From the NCBI GenBank assembly GCA_018676385.1, contig JABHEX010000319.1:1-32230 (forward strand): a stretch of 32,230 nt of DNA, written 5' to 3'. Positions 17,471 to 24,329 of this stretch are shown here, piece by piece. The notes beneath the pieces were generated by a model. That model made no database searches. It was not told the origin of the DNA and worked only from the letters and a program-made list of their open reading frames with translations. Within the stretch, counting starts at the first letter, position 1; the number at the start of each line of letters is the position of its first letter. Source of the DNA: Akkermansiaceae bacterium. GTDB lineage: Bacteria > Verrucomicrobiota > Verrucomicrobiia > Verrucomicrobiales > Akkermansiaceae. The position numbers and the translations under genes were made by a program.

Positions 17471-17545
17471 GCGGGTGTAGCTCAGTGGTAGAGCGCGACC
17501 TTGCCAAGGTCGATGTCGAGAGTTCGAATCTCTTCACCCGCTCCA
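17471..17545 (+). tRNA. tRNA-Gly (anticodon GCC)
   Basis: A complete cloverleaf can be drawn. The acceptor stem GCGGGTG pairs with CACCCGC. The D arm is GCTCAGTGGTAGAGC. The anticodon stem CGACC/GGTCG encloses TTGCCAA with anticodon GCC. The T arm is GAGAGTTCGAATCTCT. The discriminator is T, and CCA is encoded in the gene. The tRNA reads GGC and GGU glycine codons. A Rho-independent terminator follows within 10 bp, so this is a single-tRNA transcript. Confidence 0.97.
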
Positions 17546-17553
17546 TTTTTCTT

Positions 17554-17585
17554 AAAAGCCTCCCTCGTCTAGGGGGGCTTTTTTT
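17554..17585 (+). terminator. Rho-independent terminator of tRNA-Gly
   Basis: AAAGCCTCCC pairs with GGGGGGCTTT (one G-T wobble) around a 7-nt loop and leads directly into a run of T. It starts 9 nt after the encoded CCA end of the tRNA. Confidence 0.85.
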
Positions 17586-17720
17586 GGCCTCCACCAAATT
17601 TTGGGCGAAACCGAATCATTTAAATGCTAAATAAAAAAACCAGCTCGTCATTTAGTATCAATATGCCTCTGCTTTCTAATCAGCGGCCTCCCCATGTACG
17701 TCCCCAGAAATTTTTATAGG

Positions 17721-17738
17721 TGTGTATTTTATAACGCA
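17721..17738. promoter_or_regulatory. Imperfect palindrome upstream of the metal-handling operon (candidate operator)
   Basis: TGTGT and ACGCA (four of five bases complementary) flank an 8-bp AT-rich centre, about 59 bp before the MerC-like start codon. The size and symmetry would suit a Fur/Zur-family site, and COG0523 genes are often Zur-controlled in other bacteria. The match is only suggestive, and no Zur gene is in the window to compare. Confidence 0.2.
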
Positions 17739-17796
17739 AATCAGTTGCATTAGTTCGTTTTGGAGTTAATAACAGCGCCAACAACTTCTAAGACCG

Positions 17797-18204
17797 ATGG
17801 AGATTTTAGCTGACAATTCAGATTTTAAGAATCATTCAAAAGTGGATCGCATAGGAATTTTTGCCTCTATTCTATGTGCCGTCCATTGTGCTTTGACGCC
17901 TGTCTTGTTGATTATGCTGCCTACGTTTGGCAAAGCATGGGCGCACCCTTCGACGCACTGGGGTATGGCTTTAGTTGTAATACCCATTGCTATTTTTATG
18001 ATGCGCAAAGGCTACAAGACGCACTCAAAGAAGTGGATTTTAGTGGTTGGTAGCCTTGGAGTTGCTTTTATAATTGCAGGTGCAATTCTGCCATACATCG
18101 AGCTTGGTGATAGATCCACAAATACTGAGCAAGCTCAGAGCGTGGCATCGACAACAGCTGGGACAGAGGAGAGTAATTTGACAGAGGCTGCAGCCCCAGG
18201 ATGA
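17797..18204 (+). CDS. MerC-like membrane protein, probable metal transport
   Basis: A 135-aa inner-membrane protein of the MerC family. The N-terminal block KVDRIGIFASILCAVHCALTP contains the paired cysteines C-A-V-H-C in the first membrane helix that bind metal in MerC. Hydrophobic segments follow at about residues 24-45, 56-70 and 82-102, and a polar tail of about 30 residues (about 106-135) ends the protein. MerC proper imports Hg(II), but chromosomal MerC-domain proteins are often encoded beside COG0523 GTPases, as here, without any merA or merR, so another metal such as zinc is more likely (inference). It opens a four-gene operon; the next start codon is 9 bp downstream. A weak palindrome lies about 59 bp upstream. 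Confidence 0.8.
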   Translation: MEILADNSDFKNHSKVDRIGIFASILCAVHCALTPVLLIMLPTFGKAWAHPSTHWGMALVVIPIAIFMMRKGYKTHSKKWILVVGSLGVAFIIAGAILPYIELGDRSTNTEQAQSVASTTAGTEESNLTEAAAPG

Positions 18205-18213
18205 GGATCAGCC

Positions 18214-18435
18214 ATGAGTATGGAAGCAGGTGCTTCCAGTCCCGCTGTCTGCGTAGATGCGTGTTGCCCATCAATTGTTATTGATGAGCAGGGTGAGAAG
18301 TCTTTGAATATTCCACCTGCTAGTATCGTAACCACTTTGGGTGGTTTATGTCTAATAGCTGTGCATGCAGGGAATTTGTGCAGTTGCTGTTCCACTTGTA
18401 GGCGTAAGAAAAAATTGTGCCCGGTGGATGTCTAA
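18214..18435 (+). CDS. Small cysteine-rich membrane protein, unrecognised
   Basis: I do not recognise this 73-aa protein. It contains nine cysteines in clusters: CVDACC near residue 13, one within the hydrophobic segment, CSCCSTC near residues 56-62, and one in KLCPV close to the end. A hydrophobic stretch (IPPASIVTTLGGLCLIAVHAG, about 33-53) could be one membrane helix, with a basic RRKKK next to the second cluster. A good Shine-Dalgarno (GAGGA at 18203-18207, six bases from the ATG) supports the start, and the stop overlaps the next start (TAATG), supporting translation and coupling. Position between MerC-like and COG0523 genes suggests metal binding or transfer, which is inference from context and cysteine content only. 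Confidence 0.7.
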   Translation: MSMEAGASSPAVCVDACCPSIVIDEQGEKSLNIPPASIVTTLGGLCLIAVHAGNLCSCCSTCRRKKKLCPVDV

Positions 18436-19001
18436 TGTGCGCCGATGATCAAAAGCTCAGGATATTGTTAAAAGACTGCGCAAACGGCTTTTACCAGCAG
18501 ATGTATTTTCTCGGTAAGGATGTCATCCATGCCAGGGGAAACCAGCTACAAGCTTGTGGGTTTTGTAAGTCCCCGTCTGTGGGGTTGAAGGGAACGAGTT
18601 GTTACACACTCGAATCCAAGTTTGGGGTGATTCAGCTCTATGGTTCATGTGCTGGTTGCTATAATAAGTCATCTCGTATTGTTTTTTTGAGAAAACAATC
18701 TCGCTTCTATCGCTGGCTTCCGGAGCATAGGCTCGTTGCTGGGCAATGGTCGCAAAGATGCATTTGTTTGGATGATCCCGATGTTATGCTCGAATCTGTG
18801 ATGCCATTGCTGACGTGGTGGGTTACTTATGAAAAGTGGATTGAGGAGCGTTTTGGGACAGCATACCGGGAGCAATGTTTTTCGGATTGGAGTAAAATAA
18901 AAGGGAGAGCTGCCTGGCTTGCCCCTGTCTCGGCCATCAACTGGGTGAAGCAATTCGTTGAACAAGGAGTGAATCATGTGCGGCCAAAAAATTTCATCTA
19001 A
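18435..19001 (+). CDS. Unrecognised cysteine-rich protein with two CxxC pairs
   Basis: Hypothetical 188-aa soluble protein; I cannot assign a family. The ATG at 18435 overlaps the preceding stop and has GGTGGA six bases upstream, so it is preferred over the in-frame GTG at 18417. The N-terminal half carries QACGFCKSP and GSCAGCYN about 33 residues apart, a spacing consistent with a zinc-ribbon or other structural metal site, plus separate cysteines (CADD, KDCANG, TSCYT, RCICL, QCFSD). The C-terminal half is rich in tryptophan and aromatic residues (LTWWVTYEKWIEERFG) without catalytic motifs I recognise. No signal peptide or membrane helix is evident. The COG0523 start codon follows immediately after the stop, so it belongs to the same operon. 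Confidence 0.7.
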   Translation: MCADDQKLRILLKDCANGFYQQMYFLGKDVIHARGNQLQACGFCKSPSVGLKGTSCYTLESKFGVIQLYGSCAGCYNKSSRIVFLRKQSRFYRWLPEHRLVAGQWSQRCICLDDPDVMLESVMPLLTWWVTYEKWIEERFGTAYREQCFSDWSKIKGRAAWLAPVSAINWVKQFVEQGVNHVRPKNFI

Positions 19002-19973
19002 ATGAAACTTCCTTACATTCCGCAGATTGTTGCTGCGCGCCCCGTCATTCTATTAACCGGTTTTCTGGGTGCTGGTAAAACCACTTTTCTGAGACAGCTG
19101 TTATTAGCCACACAGAAGGCTGGAGTTTCTGCAGATGTTATCCTCAATGACTATGCTGATGCTAAATTGGATAGCGCGACTTTAGAAGGTTTGGCCGCCA
19201 GCATTGAACCTCTAACTGCTACATGTGCCTGTTGTGAAGGGCTTGATTATTTATTAAAACTATCGATGAAGTCAGCTGAATCGGAATCTGATGTTCTACT
19301 CGTCGAGTTGAATGGCACGGCCGATCCAGTTCCGATTGTGGAATCATTCACTCTCATGGAAAATAAACTGCAACTGCATCCCCGGTGGCAAGTTTGCATT
19401 ATTGATGCCCGACACTTTGGTCAGCGCGGCGCTTACAGGGATATCGAGGAGCTACAACTCCAGACGGCTAGTCATATTTATTTTTCCCATTTGAGTGGAG
19501 CTAAGCCTCCTGAAGACGTTCTTGGAAAAGTTAGAGAGATGAATCCTTATGCTACAGTTGTGAGTAAGGAAGAGTTCATAAAAATGGTTTTAGCTAAGGT
19601 CAAAGCTAAGAAGCATATCCTAACAGGAGAAAATTCAGAAAATAATTCCAAGATTAGTAAAATATCTGACAAACATCACAAAACTCATGAATTTACAGCA
19701 TGTCAAATTTTGCTGCCACATGCCGCCCCCGAAGGTATTATTAAAAATTGGTTGGAGGATATTCCCTCGGGAGTGATTCGTGTAAAAGCTCTGATGGGGA
19801 TCACGGGAAAACCGGGTGCCCGTTACCTGTTCGAGCGTGTGGCGGATGTAGTGTCGAGAGATCCGCAGGAAGTCTTATTGGGAAAAAACGTGCCTAACTC
19901 GGCGATATTGATTGGTCCGGATCTAGATTTAGTCGCACTCCAGAAGTTAGCAGAAAATCATTTAAATGGCTGA
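19002..19973 (+). CDS. COG0523/CobW-family metallochaperone GTPase
   Basis: G3E-family GTPase that loads metal into client proteins. Walker A is GFLGAGKTT (20-28). The metal-binding signature appears as C75-A-C77-C78 (TCACCEG) instead of the usual GCxCC with a leading Gly. LLVELNGTADPVPIV is the switch/Walker B region. A linker around residues 220-230 carries a His cluster (DKHHKTH) of the kind that binds metal in zinc-related members. The CobW C-terminal domain follows (ACQILLPHAAPEGII...ALMGITGKPGARYLFERVADVV). The 323-aa length is normal. It ends the operon; nine bases after the stop comes a 12-bp perfect palindrome. The metal is not readable from the sequence; zinc is the most frequent for this context. 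Confidence 0.88.
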   Translation: MKLPYIPQIVAARPVILLTGFLGAGKTTFLRQLLLATQKAGVSADVILNDYADAKLDSATLEGLAASIEPLTATCACCEGLDYLLKLSMKSAESESDVLLVELNGTADPVPIVESFTLMENKLQLHPRWQVCIIDARHFGQRGAYRDIEELQLQTASHIYFSHLSGAKPPEDVLGKVREMNPYATVVSKEEFIKMVLAKVKAKKHILTGENSENNSKISKISDKHHKTHEFTACQILLPHAAPEGIIKNWLEDIPSGVIRVKALMGITGKPGARYLFERVADVVSRDPQEVLLGKNVPNSAILIGPDLDLVALQKLAENHLNG

Positions 19974-20297
19974 TGCTGATGATTGTTTACCTATTATAGG
20001 TAAACAATACTCATTTGCTCCATTACTTGCAGATATGATTTCAGATCAATAGCCTTTTGTCGGAGCTATGAGCAAATCGACAGGGTTCAACATTTAACCG
20101 ATTCGAGAACATCTATAGCATTTTTTTGGAGTACCAGTCCTTGTGTAGTCATTTGAGGGTGAAATAACTTAAAATTTATATGGCATGGATGAAATTTTAT
20201 GGATGGAATAGCGTAACAAAAAAACATTTAACGTTCACTATTGATCGTTTACAAAGTTGGAAACAAATATTTTCAAACCACACAAATCACGAAACAT
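19974..20297. other. 324-bp AT-rich non-coding interval
   Basis: Between the COG0523 gene and the SASA esterase. It holds the palindrome at 19982-20008; beyond that I see no supported gene. Two short plus-strand frames here (20180-20383 and the extension of the esterase frame from 20241) have no recognisable content and no Shine-Dalgarno. Confidence 0.6.
19982..20008. repeat. Perfect inverted repeat, 12-bp arms with 3-bp spacer
   Basis: ATTGTTTACCTA (19982-19993) and its exact reverse complement (19997-20008) flank TTA. It lies 9 bp after the COG0523 stop. As RNA it would form a stable but AT-rich hairpin with a minimal loop. No T-run follows on either strand, so it is not a canonical intrinsic terminator; it could be a 3' stabilising hairpin or a dimeric-regulator site. 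Confidence 0.7.
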
Positions 20298-21488
20298 ATG
20301 AAAAAATTGCATTTATTATACACCATCATAAGCGTTGGGTTTTTCTTAACTCCCATTCATGCACGCACATGGACCAGTGCTGATGGTTCTAAAACCTTCG
20401 TAGCCGATCTCAAATCCTACGATGAAAAAACCGGAAAAGTAGTCGTCAAGAAACTCAACGGCGCAACGATGAGATTCCAGCAATCGATCTTGTCAGCTGA
20501 GGATATTGAATATCTGAAGTCCGAGGGCGTTAAGCTGAAGGATCAAGCTGCGGGAACATCCAATACTGCCATCAAAGATGTGCCTGATGTCCTTCCCGAT
20601 CCTGATGGGAAAGAGGCGGACACAAGCAAGCCAGTGCAGGTTTTTGTCATGATGGGCCAATCCAACATGCTTGGTTTTGGAAATGCAGGTGCTCTCAAAG
20701 GAACTGCCGGGGAAAAATACCCCTACCTTGTCGATGATGCAGGTGCCTGGAATGTGCGCAAGGATGTGCGTAACGTATTCTTCTGTATGGGAGGATTAAG
20801 ATACAATGATTGGCTAACCGCTGGCAATGGTAATGGCGGTGGGAAGTTTGGCCCAGAAATCGGTATTGGGAATTACCTGGGTCATGCGATTGACGCCCCA
20901 GTCATGATCTTGAAATCATGTGTGGGCAATCGTGCTTTGGGTTGGGACTTACTGCCACCGAGTGCAGATGGCACTGGAGCCAAAGGTCAATCATATCAAG
21001 GGGACTCGGAATACGGGAATCGACAAGTCAGTGAAAAAGCCAAAGCAGCGAAGGGCTGGTATGCAGGACTTCAGTATGATCAAGACGTGGGTGCTGCCCA
21101 AAATGCGCTCAAGGATTTGGCGAAGTATTACCCCGGTGCTACGAAATTCGAAGTTGCGGGATTCTTCTGGTGGCAGGGAGCCGCTGAAGGGAAGGGAAAT
21201 GTGGGTACATATGATAAGAACCTAGCATTTCTCTTCAATGATCTAAAAAAGGATTTTAATGCCCCAAACGCCAAGTTTGTTTGCGCTACTTTGGGTGAGC
21301 ATGACAAGGGTGCAACTCTGTCTCAAAAGATGTTTGCCTTTGCTAAGAAAGAAAAAGATGCCGAGGTTTTCTATTCGAAACCTGTCTCTAAGGGCGGTGC
21401 CAACGGCCACTACGGTGGTGATCCAGATACCTATATGAAAGTAGGAGAAGGCATGGGCAAGCTGATGATCGAATTGCTTGCCGAGTAG
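20298..21488 (+). CDS. Exported SASA-type carbohydrate esterase with N-terminal SHD1 domain
   Basis: Predicted periplasmic or secreted esterase of the SASA/DUF303 group (sialate O-acetylesterase or CE6-like acetylxylan esterase), removing acetyl groups from glycans. A signal peptide, MKKLHLLYTIISVGFFLTPIHA, is followed at about 23-75 by an SHD1 (SLA1 homology 1-like) domain, starting RTWTSADGSKTFVADL, a module frequent in Planctomycetes and Verrucomicrobia. The catalytic domain starts near 110 with VFVMMGQSNMLGFG (nucleophile Ser122), then GPEIGIGNYLG, LKSCVGNRALGWDLLPP, FFWWQGAAEG, and HYGGDPDTYMKVGEGMG, which carries the likely catalytic His. The ATG at 20298 is chosen over 20241 because it begins the signal peptide. 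A terminator follows 31 bp after the stop. Confidence 0.85.
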   Translation: MKKLHLLYTIISVGFFLTPIHARTWTSADGSKTFVADLKSYDEKTGKVVVKKLNGATMRFQQSILSAEDIEYLKSEGVKLKDQAAGTSNTAIKDVPDVLPDPDGKEADTSKPVQVFVMMGQSNMLGFGNAGALKGTAGEKYPYLVDDAGAWNVRKDVRNVFFCMGGLRYNDWLTAGNGNGGGKFGPEIGIGNYLGHAIDAPVMILKSCVGNRALGWDLLPPSADGTGAKGQSYQGDSEYGNRQVSEKAKAAKGWYAGLQYDQDVGAAQNALKDLAKYYPGATKFEVAGFFWWQGAAEGKGNVGTYDKNLAFLFNDLKKDFNAPNAKFVCATLGEHDKGATLSQKMFAFAKKEKDAEVFYSKPVSKGGANGHYGGDPDTYMKVGEGMGKLMIELLAE

Positions 21489-21519
21489 AGCATGGGGTTA
21501 TCGAAAATAACTTGATAAT

Positions 21520-21549
21520 GCGGTTTGGCACAGAGCTGAGCCGCTTTTT
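21520..21549 (+). terminator. Rho-independent terminator after the SASA esterase gene
   Basis: GCGGTTTGGC pairs with GCTGAGCCGC (three G-T wobbles) around the 5-nt loop ACAGA and is followed by TTTTT and further T-rich sequence. It separates the esterase from the DUF1592 operon. Confidence 0.8.
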
Positions 21550-21608
21550 CTCTTATTTTCTTCCTGCCCGTACACGCTCGCCAACTTCTTGACATCTATA
21601 TGTGTAGG

Positions 21609-21637
21609 CTGACGTGAGAAATTTTGAATATTATAAT
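21609..21637 (+). promoter_or_regulatory. Candidate sigma70-type promoter for the DUF1592/DUF1552/hydrolase operon
   Basis: A perfect -10 box TATAAT (21632-21637) lies exactly 17 bp after CTGACG (21609-21614), which matches four of six -35 positions. Transcription from here would leave a leader of about 115 nt before the ATG at 21758. An isolated TTGACA at 21589 has no partner at the right distance. Confidence 0.45.
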
Positions 21638-21757
21638 TTCCATGTATATGGCAATTAGATCAATTGCTTTGCGCATATTAATCTCAAAATGTCTCACAAG
21701 AAATTTGTCGGGTTAGCGCTGACTAATGGATGAAAATCAATACGTATATTATTAAAT

Positions 21758-24322
21758 ATGAACTTTAGTGCATGCCTTAATCGTTTTATTTTTACTACAG
21801 CAGCAGTGACGATTGTATCGCTTGCTGAGGTGGGTTTGGCGAAGGGATTTCCCTCGGGCAAAGCCGGATTTGAATCGCACGTAAAGCCATTTTTTCAAAC
21901 CCACTGTGTTGAGTGCCATGGGCCGGATAAAAGCAAAGGCAAGATCACTGTGCATAGCCTTGATGGTGACCTAGCGGCAGGTCAGGAACTTGAACGGTGG
22001 GAGCATATTCTTGATGCCCTTGAGCATGGAGACATGCCGCCAGAGGAAGAGGATCGGCCGAGTGCCGAAGATCGCGCTGCCATGGTGAAGTGGATTGAGT
22101 CGGGGCTACGTGACTACGTCAAAAAGGCGAGTAAGGTCGCAGTTGAAACCACCACACGCCGACTGACGAACATTGAATATCAGAACACGATGCGTGATTT
22201 GTTAGGGTTCGAGTTGGAGCTAATCGACGACCTGCCTGTGGATCCTGACAAGCCATACCATTTCAACAACACTGCATCGTTCATGATGGTCGGGCCAGAT
22301 CAACTAGTCCGCTATAAAGAGGCCGCGAGCAAGGCGATGGCCAGTGCGATCGTTGATCCAGAAAAACCAAAAATTCACCGAACCAGCGCAAAGTGGGAGC
22401 ACGGTAAACCTGGTAAAGGCGGATTGACCAGAGCTGAGATTGGTATCTATCAGGGACCCGGTATGGGGAGTAAAACCGTCGGTCTAAAAAGCTGGCCCAA
22501 AACTGGTGAATTTAAAATCCGTGTCAAAGCATCAGGAAACATACCTGCTGGGTTTAAGGAGGTGCCGCTTAGGCTGGTAATTGGAACCAGTCTCCGGCAT
22601 GATTCAGGATCTGGAACCTATCAAGAAGTGGGTGTCATTCATCTTAAAAACACACCAGATAAGCCTAAGGAGTTTGAATTGCGCGGTCGTATTGAGAACA
22701 TCCCGGTGCAACCATCTGTAACACATCGGAACAAGGTGCTGCCCCCGAGTATCACAATCACCGCTCAGAATATTTTTGATAATGGTGAACTCAACGATCA
22801 TCGTAAGAGTGGCTTCGATGCCTCATGGAGCACAGAGGCTCCTCGCGTGGTTCTCGAGTCGCTCGACTTTGAGGCACCAGTCGCTGAGGTTTGGCCGCCG
22901 GAGCACCACACCCGTATTCTCTTTGAATCGCCACTGCGTAAAACAAACTCGGGGAAGTATGCATACGAGGTCATTAAGCGCTTCATGACCCGAGCGTTTC
23001 GACGTCCTGTCGCCCGGGATGAGGTCGATCACTTTTATCGCGTTTACAAAATCTACGATGCTGAGTTCGATACCCTTGAGCAGGCGATGCGTGAGACTCT
23101 GGCCATGGTATTGATTTCACCGCAGTTTCTTTATCACACGGTGATTGATGCTACTGCTGCTACCAGGCCGTACGAGCTCGCCTCTCGCCTCTCCTATTTC
23201 CTCTGGGGAAGCATGCCTGATAAGGAGCTATTTGAGCTCGCTGCCTCAGGTAAGTTAAGTGATCCCGCCATCATAGCGAGCCAGACGCGCAGACTCCTCG
23301 CCGATGATCGTGCTGAGAGTTTTGTTAAGAATTTCACCACTCAGTGGCTGAGTGTCACCAAGGCTAAAACGGTGAACATCAATCGCGACCTGTTTCCCCG
23401 TTTTCTCTACACCGTACACCTGGGCGAGCGGCGCGGCCAGGAGCAGCTATTCCGCCCAACTATCCGCGACTACATGATCGAGGAAACGATTGGTTTCGTG
23501 GGAGAGCTGATCAAAAATAATGCAAGTGTAATGAATATCGTGGAGTCGGATTTTGCCTACCTCAACGAGCCGCTTGCCGTGCACTATGGCGTTGATGGTG
23601 TCTACGGTTTGAAGCACCGCCCGGTGAGGATTAAGCCCGAGCACCGCTTAGGAGGCTTGTTGACCCATGGCTCGGTTCTTGTTGGTAATTCTACCGGATC
23701 AGCACCTCATACCATCTATCGTGCGGTCTGGCTGCGTGAGGCAATCCTCGGTGATGAAGTTAAGCCGCCCCCTGCCGAGGTGCCGGCACTCGCTGATTCT
23801 GCTGGTGATTCAGCTGAGGAATCGGTCACGATCAAGGACCTGTTAGCACTGCACCGGACCAAGGAGAGCTGTGCCGATTGTCACGTCCGTCTCGACCCAT
23901 GGGGTATTCCATTCGAACGTTATAGTGCGATTGGAAAATTCCAGCCGATGGTGCCAAAAGATGGAACTAGGGTAAGGGGTTTCAGCCTAAAGGCCGATAA
24001 AACGCTTGATGGATATAATAAGTATCTGAAAAAAATCTTCAATATAGAGGTTGATGCGTCCGCGCGTGTGCCTCACGGCCCCATGGTCGATGGTATGCCA
24101 GAGCTGAAGCGGTATTTGATTAAGAATCGTAAAAAGGATATTGTTAAAAACGTGATCCGTCGGCTGATGACTTACGGTATAGGTCGGGAACTCACTTATC
24201 GCGATCGATTTGAAGTTGAAAAATTACTGAAACAGGCGAAGGAAGATGAATACAAACTTCAGGACATGATCGTATCCATCTGTCAGAGCCCCACATTCAC
24301 TGGCGAAAAACCTAAAAAATAA
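21758..24322 (+). CDS. Exported PSCyt1-DUF1587/1595/1592/1588/1585 protein with two CxxCH motifs
   Basis: A large (854 aa) envelope protein of the Planctomycete/Verrucomicrobia cytochrome-like family, biochemical function unknown. A signal peptide covers residues 1-28. The PSCyt1 domain carries the haem motif CVECH (50-54) and the downstream HGDMPP block. DUF1587 begins at RRLTNIEYQNTMRDLLG (about 130), followed by an insert rich in beta structure, DUF1595/DUF1592 (FMTRAFRRPVARDEV, ISPQFLYH, LASRLSYFLWGSMPD), DUF1588 (LTHGSVL...CADCHVRLDPWGIPFE, second CxxCH at 705-709) and DUF1585 at the C-terminus (VKNVIRRLMTYGIGRELTYRD). The domain order is the usual one. The partner DUF1552 gene starts 7 bp later, the standard arrangement. 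Co-occurrence with polysaccharide genes suggests an oxidative or redox role in polymer breakdown, which is unproven. Confidence 0.9.
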   Translation: MNFSACLNRFIFTTAAVTIVSLAEVGLAKGFPSGKAGFESHVKPFFQTHCVECHGPDKSKGKITVHSLDGDLAAGQELERWEHILDALEHGDMPPEEEDRPSAEDRAAMVKWIESGLRDYVKKASKVAVETTTRRLTNIEYQNTMRDLLGFELELIDDLPVDPDKPYHFNNTASFMMVGPDQLVRYKEAASKAMASAIVDPEKPKIHRTSAKWEHGKPGKGGLTRAEIGIYQGPGMGSKTVGLKSWPKTGEFKIRVKASGNIPAGFKEVPLRLVIGTSLRHDSGSGTYQEVGVIHLKNTPDKPKEFELRGRIENIPVQPSVTHRNKVLPPSITITAQNIFDNGELNDHRKSGFDASWSTEAPRVVLESLDFEAPVAEVWPPEHHTRILFESPLRKTNSGKYAYEVIKRFMTRAFRRPVARDEVDHFYRVYKIYDAEFDTLEQAMRETLAMVLISPQFLYHTVIDATAATRPYELASRLSYFLWGSMPDKELFELAASGKLSDPAIIASQTRRLLADDRAESFVKNFTTQWLSVTKAKTVNINRDLFPRFLYTVHLGERRGQEQLFRPTIRDYMIEETIGFVGELIKNNASVMNIVESDFAYLNEPLAVHYGVDGVYGLKHRPVRIKPEHRLGGLLTHGSVLVGNSTGSAPHTIYRAVWLREAILGDEVKPPPAEVPALADSAGDSAEESVTIKDLLALHRTKESCADCHVRLDPWGIPFERYSAIGKFQPMVPKDGTRVRGFSLKADKTLDGYNKYLKKIFNIEVDASARVPHGPMVDGMPELKRYLIKNRKKDIVKNVIRRLMTYGIGRELTYRDRFEVEKLLKQAKEDEYKLQDMIVSICQSPTFTGEKPKK

Positions 24323-24329
24323 TCATCTC

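Noticed and set aside
17797..18204. A mercury-resistance (mer) operon
   Set aside because: Only a MerC-type domain is present; merR, merT, merP and merA are absent and the neighbours are COG0523-type metallochaperone genes.
20180..20383. Open frame of 67 codons before the SASA esterase
   Set aside because: Composition is low-complexity and it overlaps the start and signal peptide of the clearly real esterase gene in another frame; no Shine-Dalgarno and no recognisable content.
21589..21594. TTGACA as the -35 box of the DUF1592 operon promoter
   Set aside because: A perfect -35 hexamer but no -10-like sequence 15-19 bp downstream; the CTGACG/TATAAT pair shortly after is better spaced.
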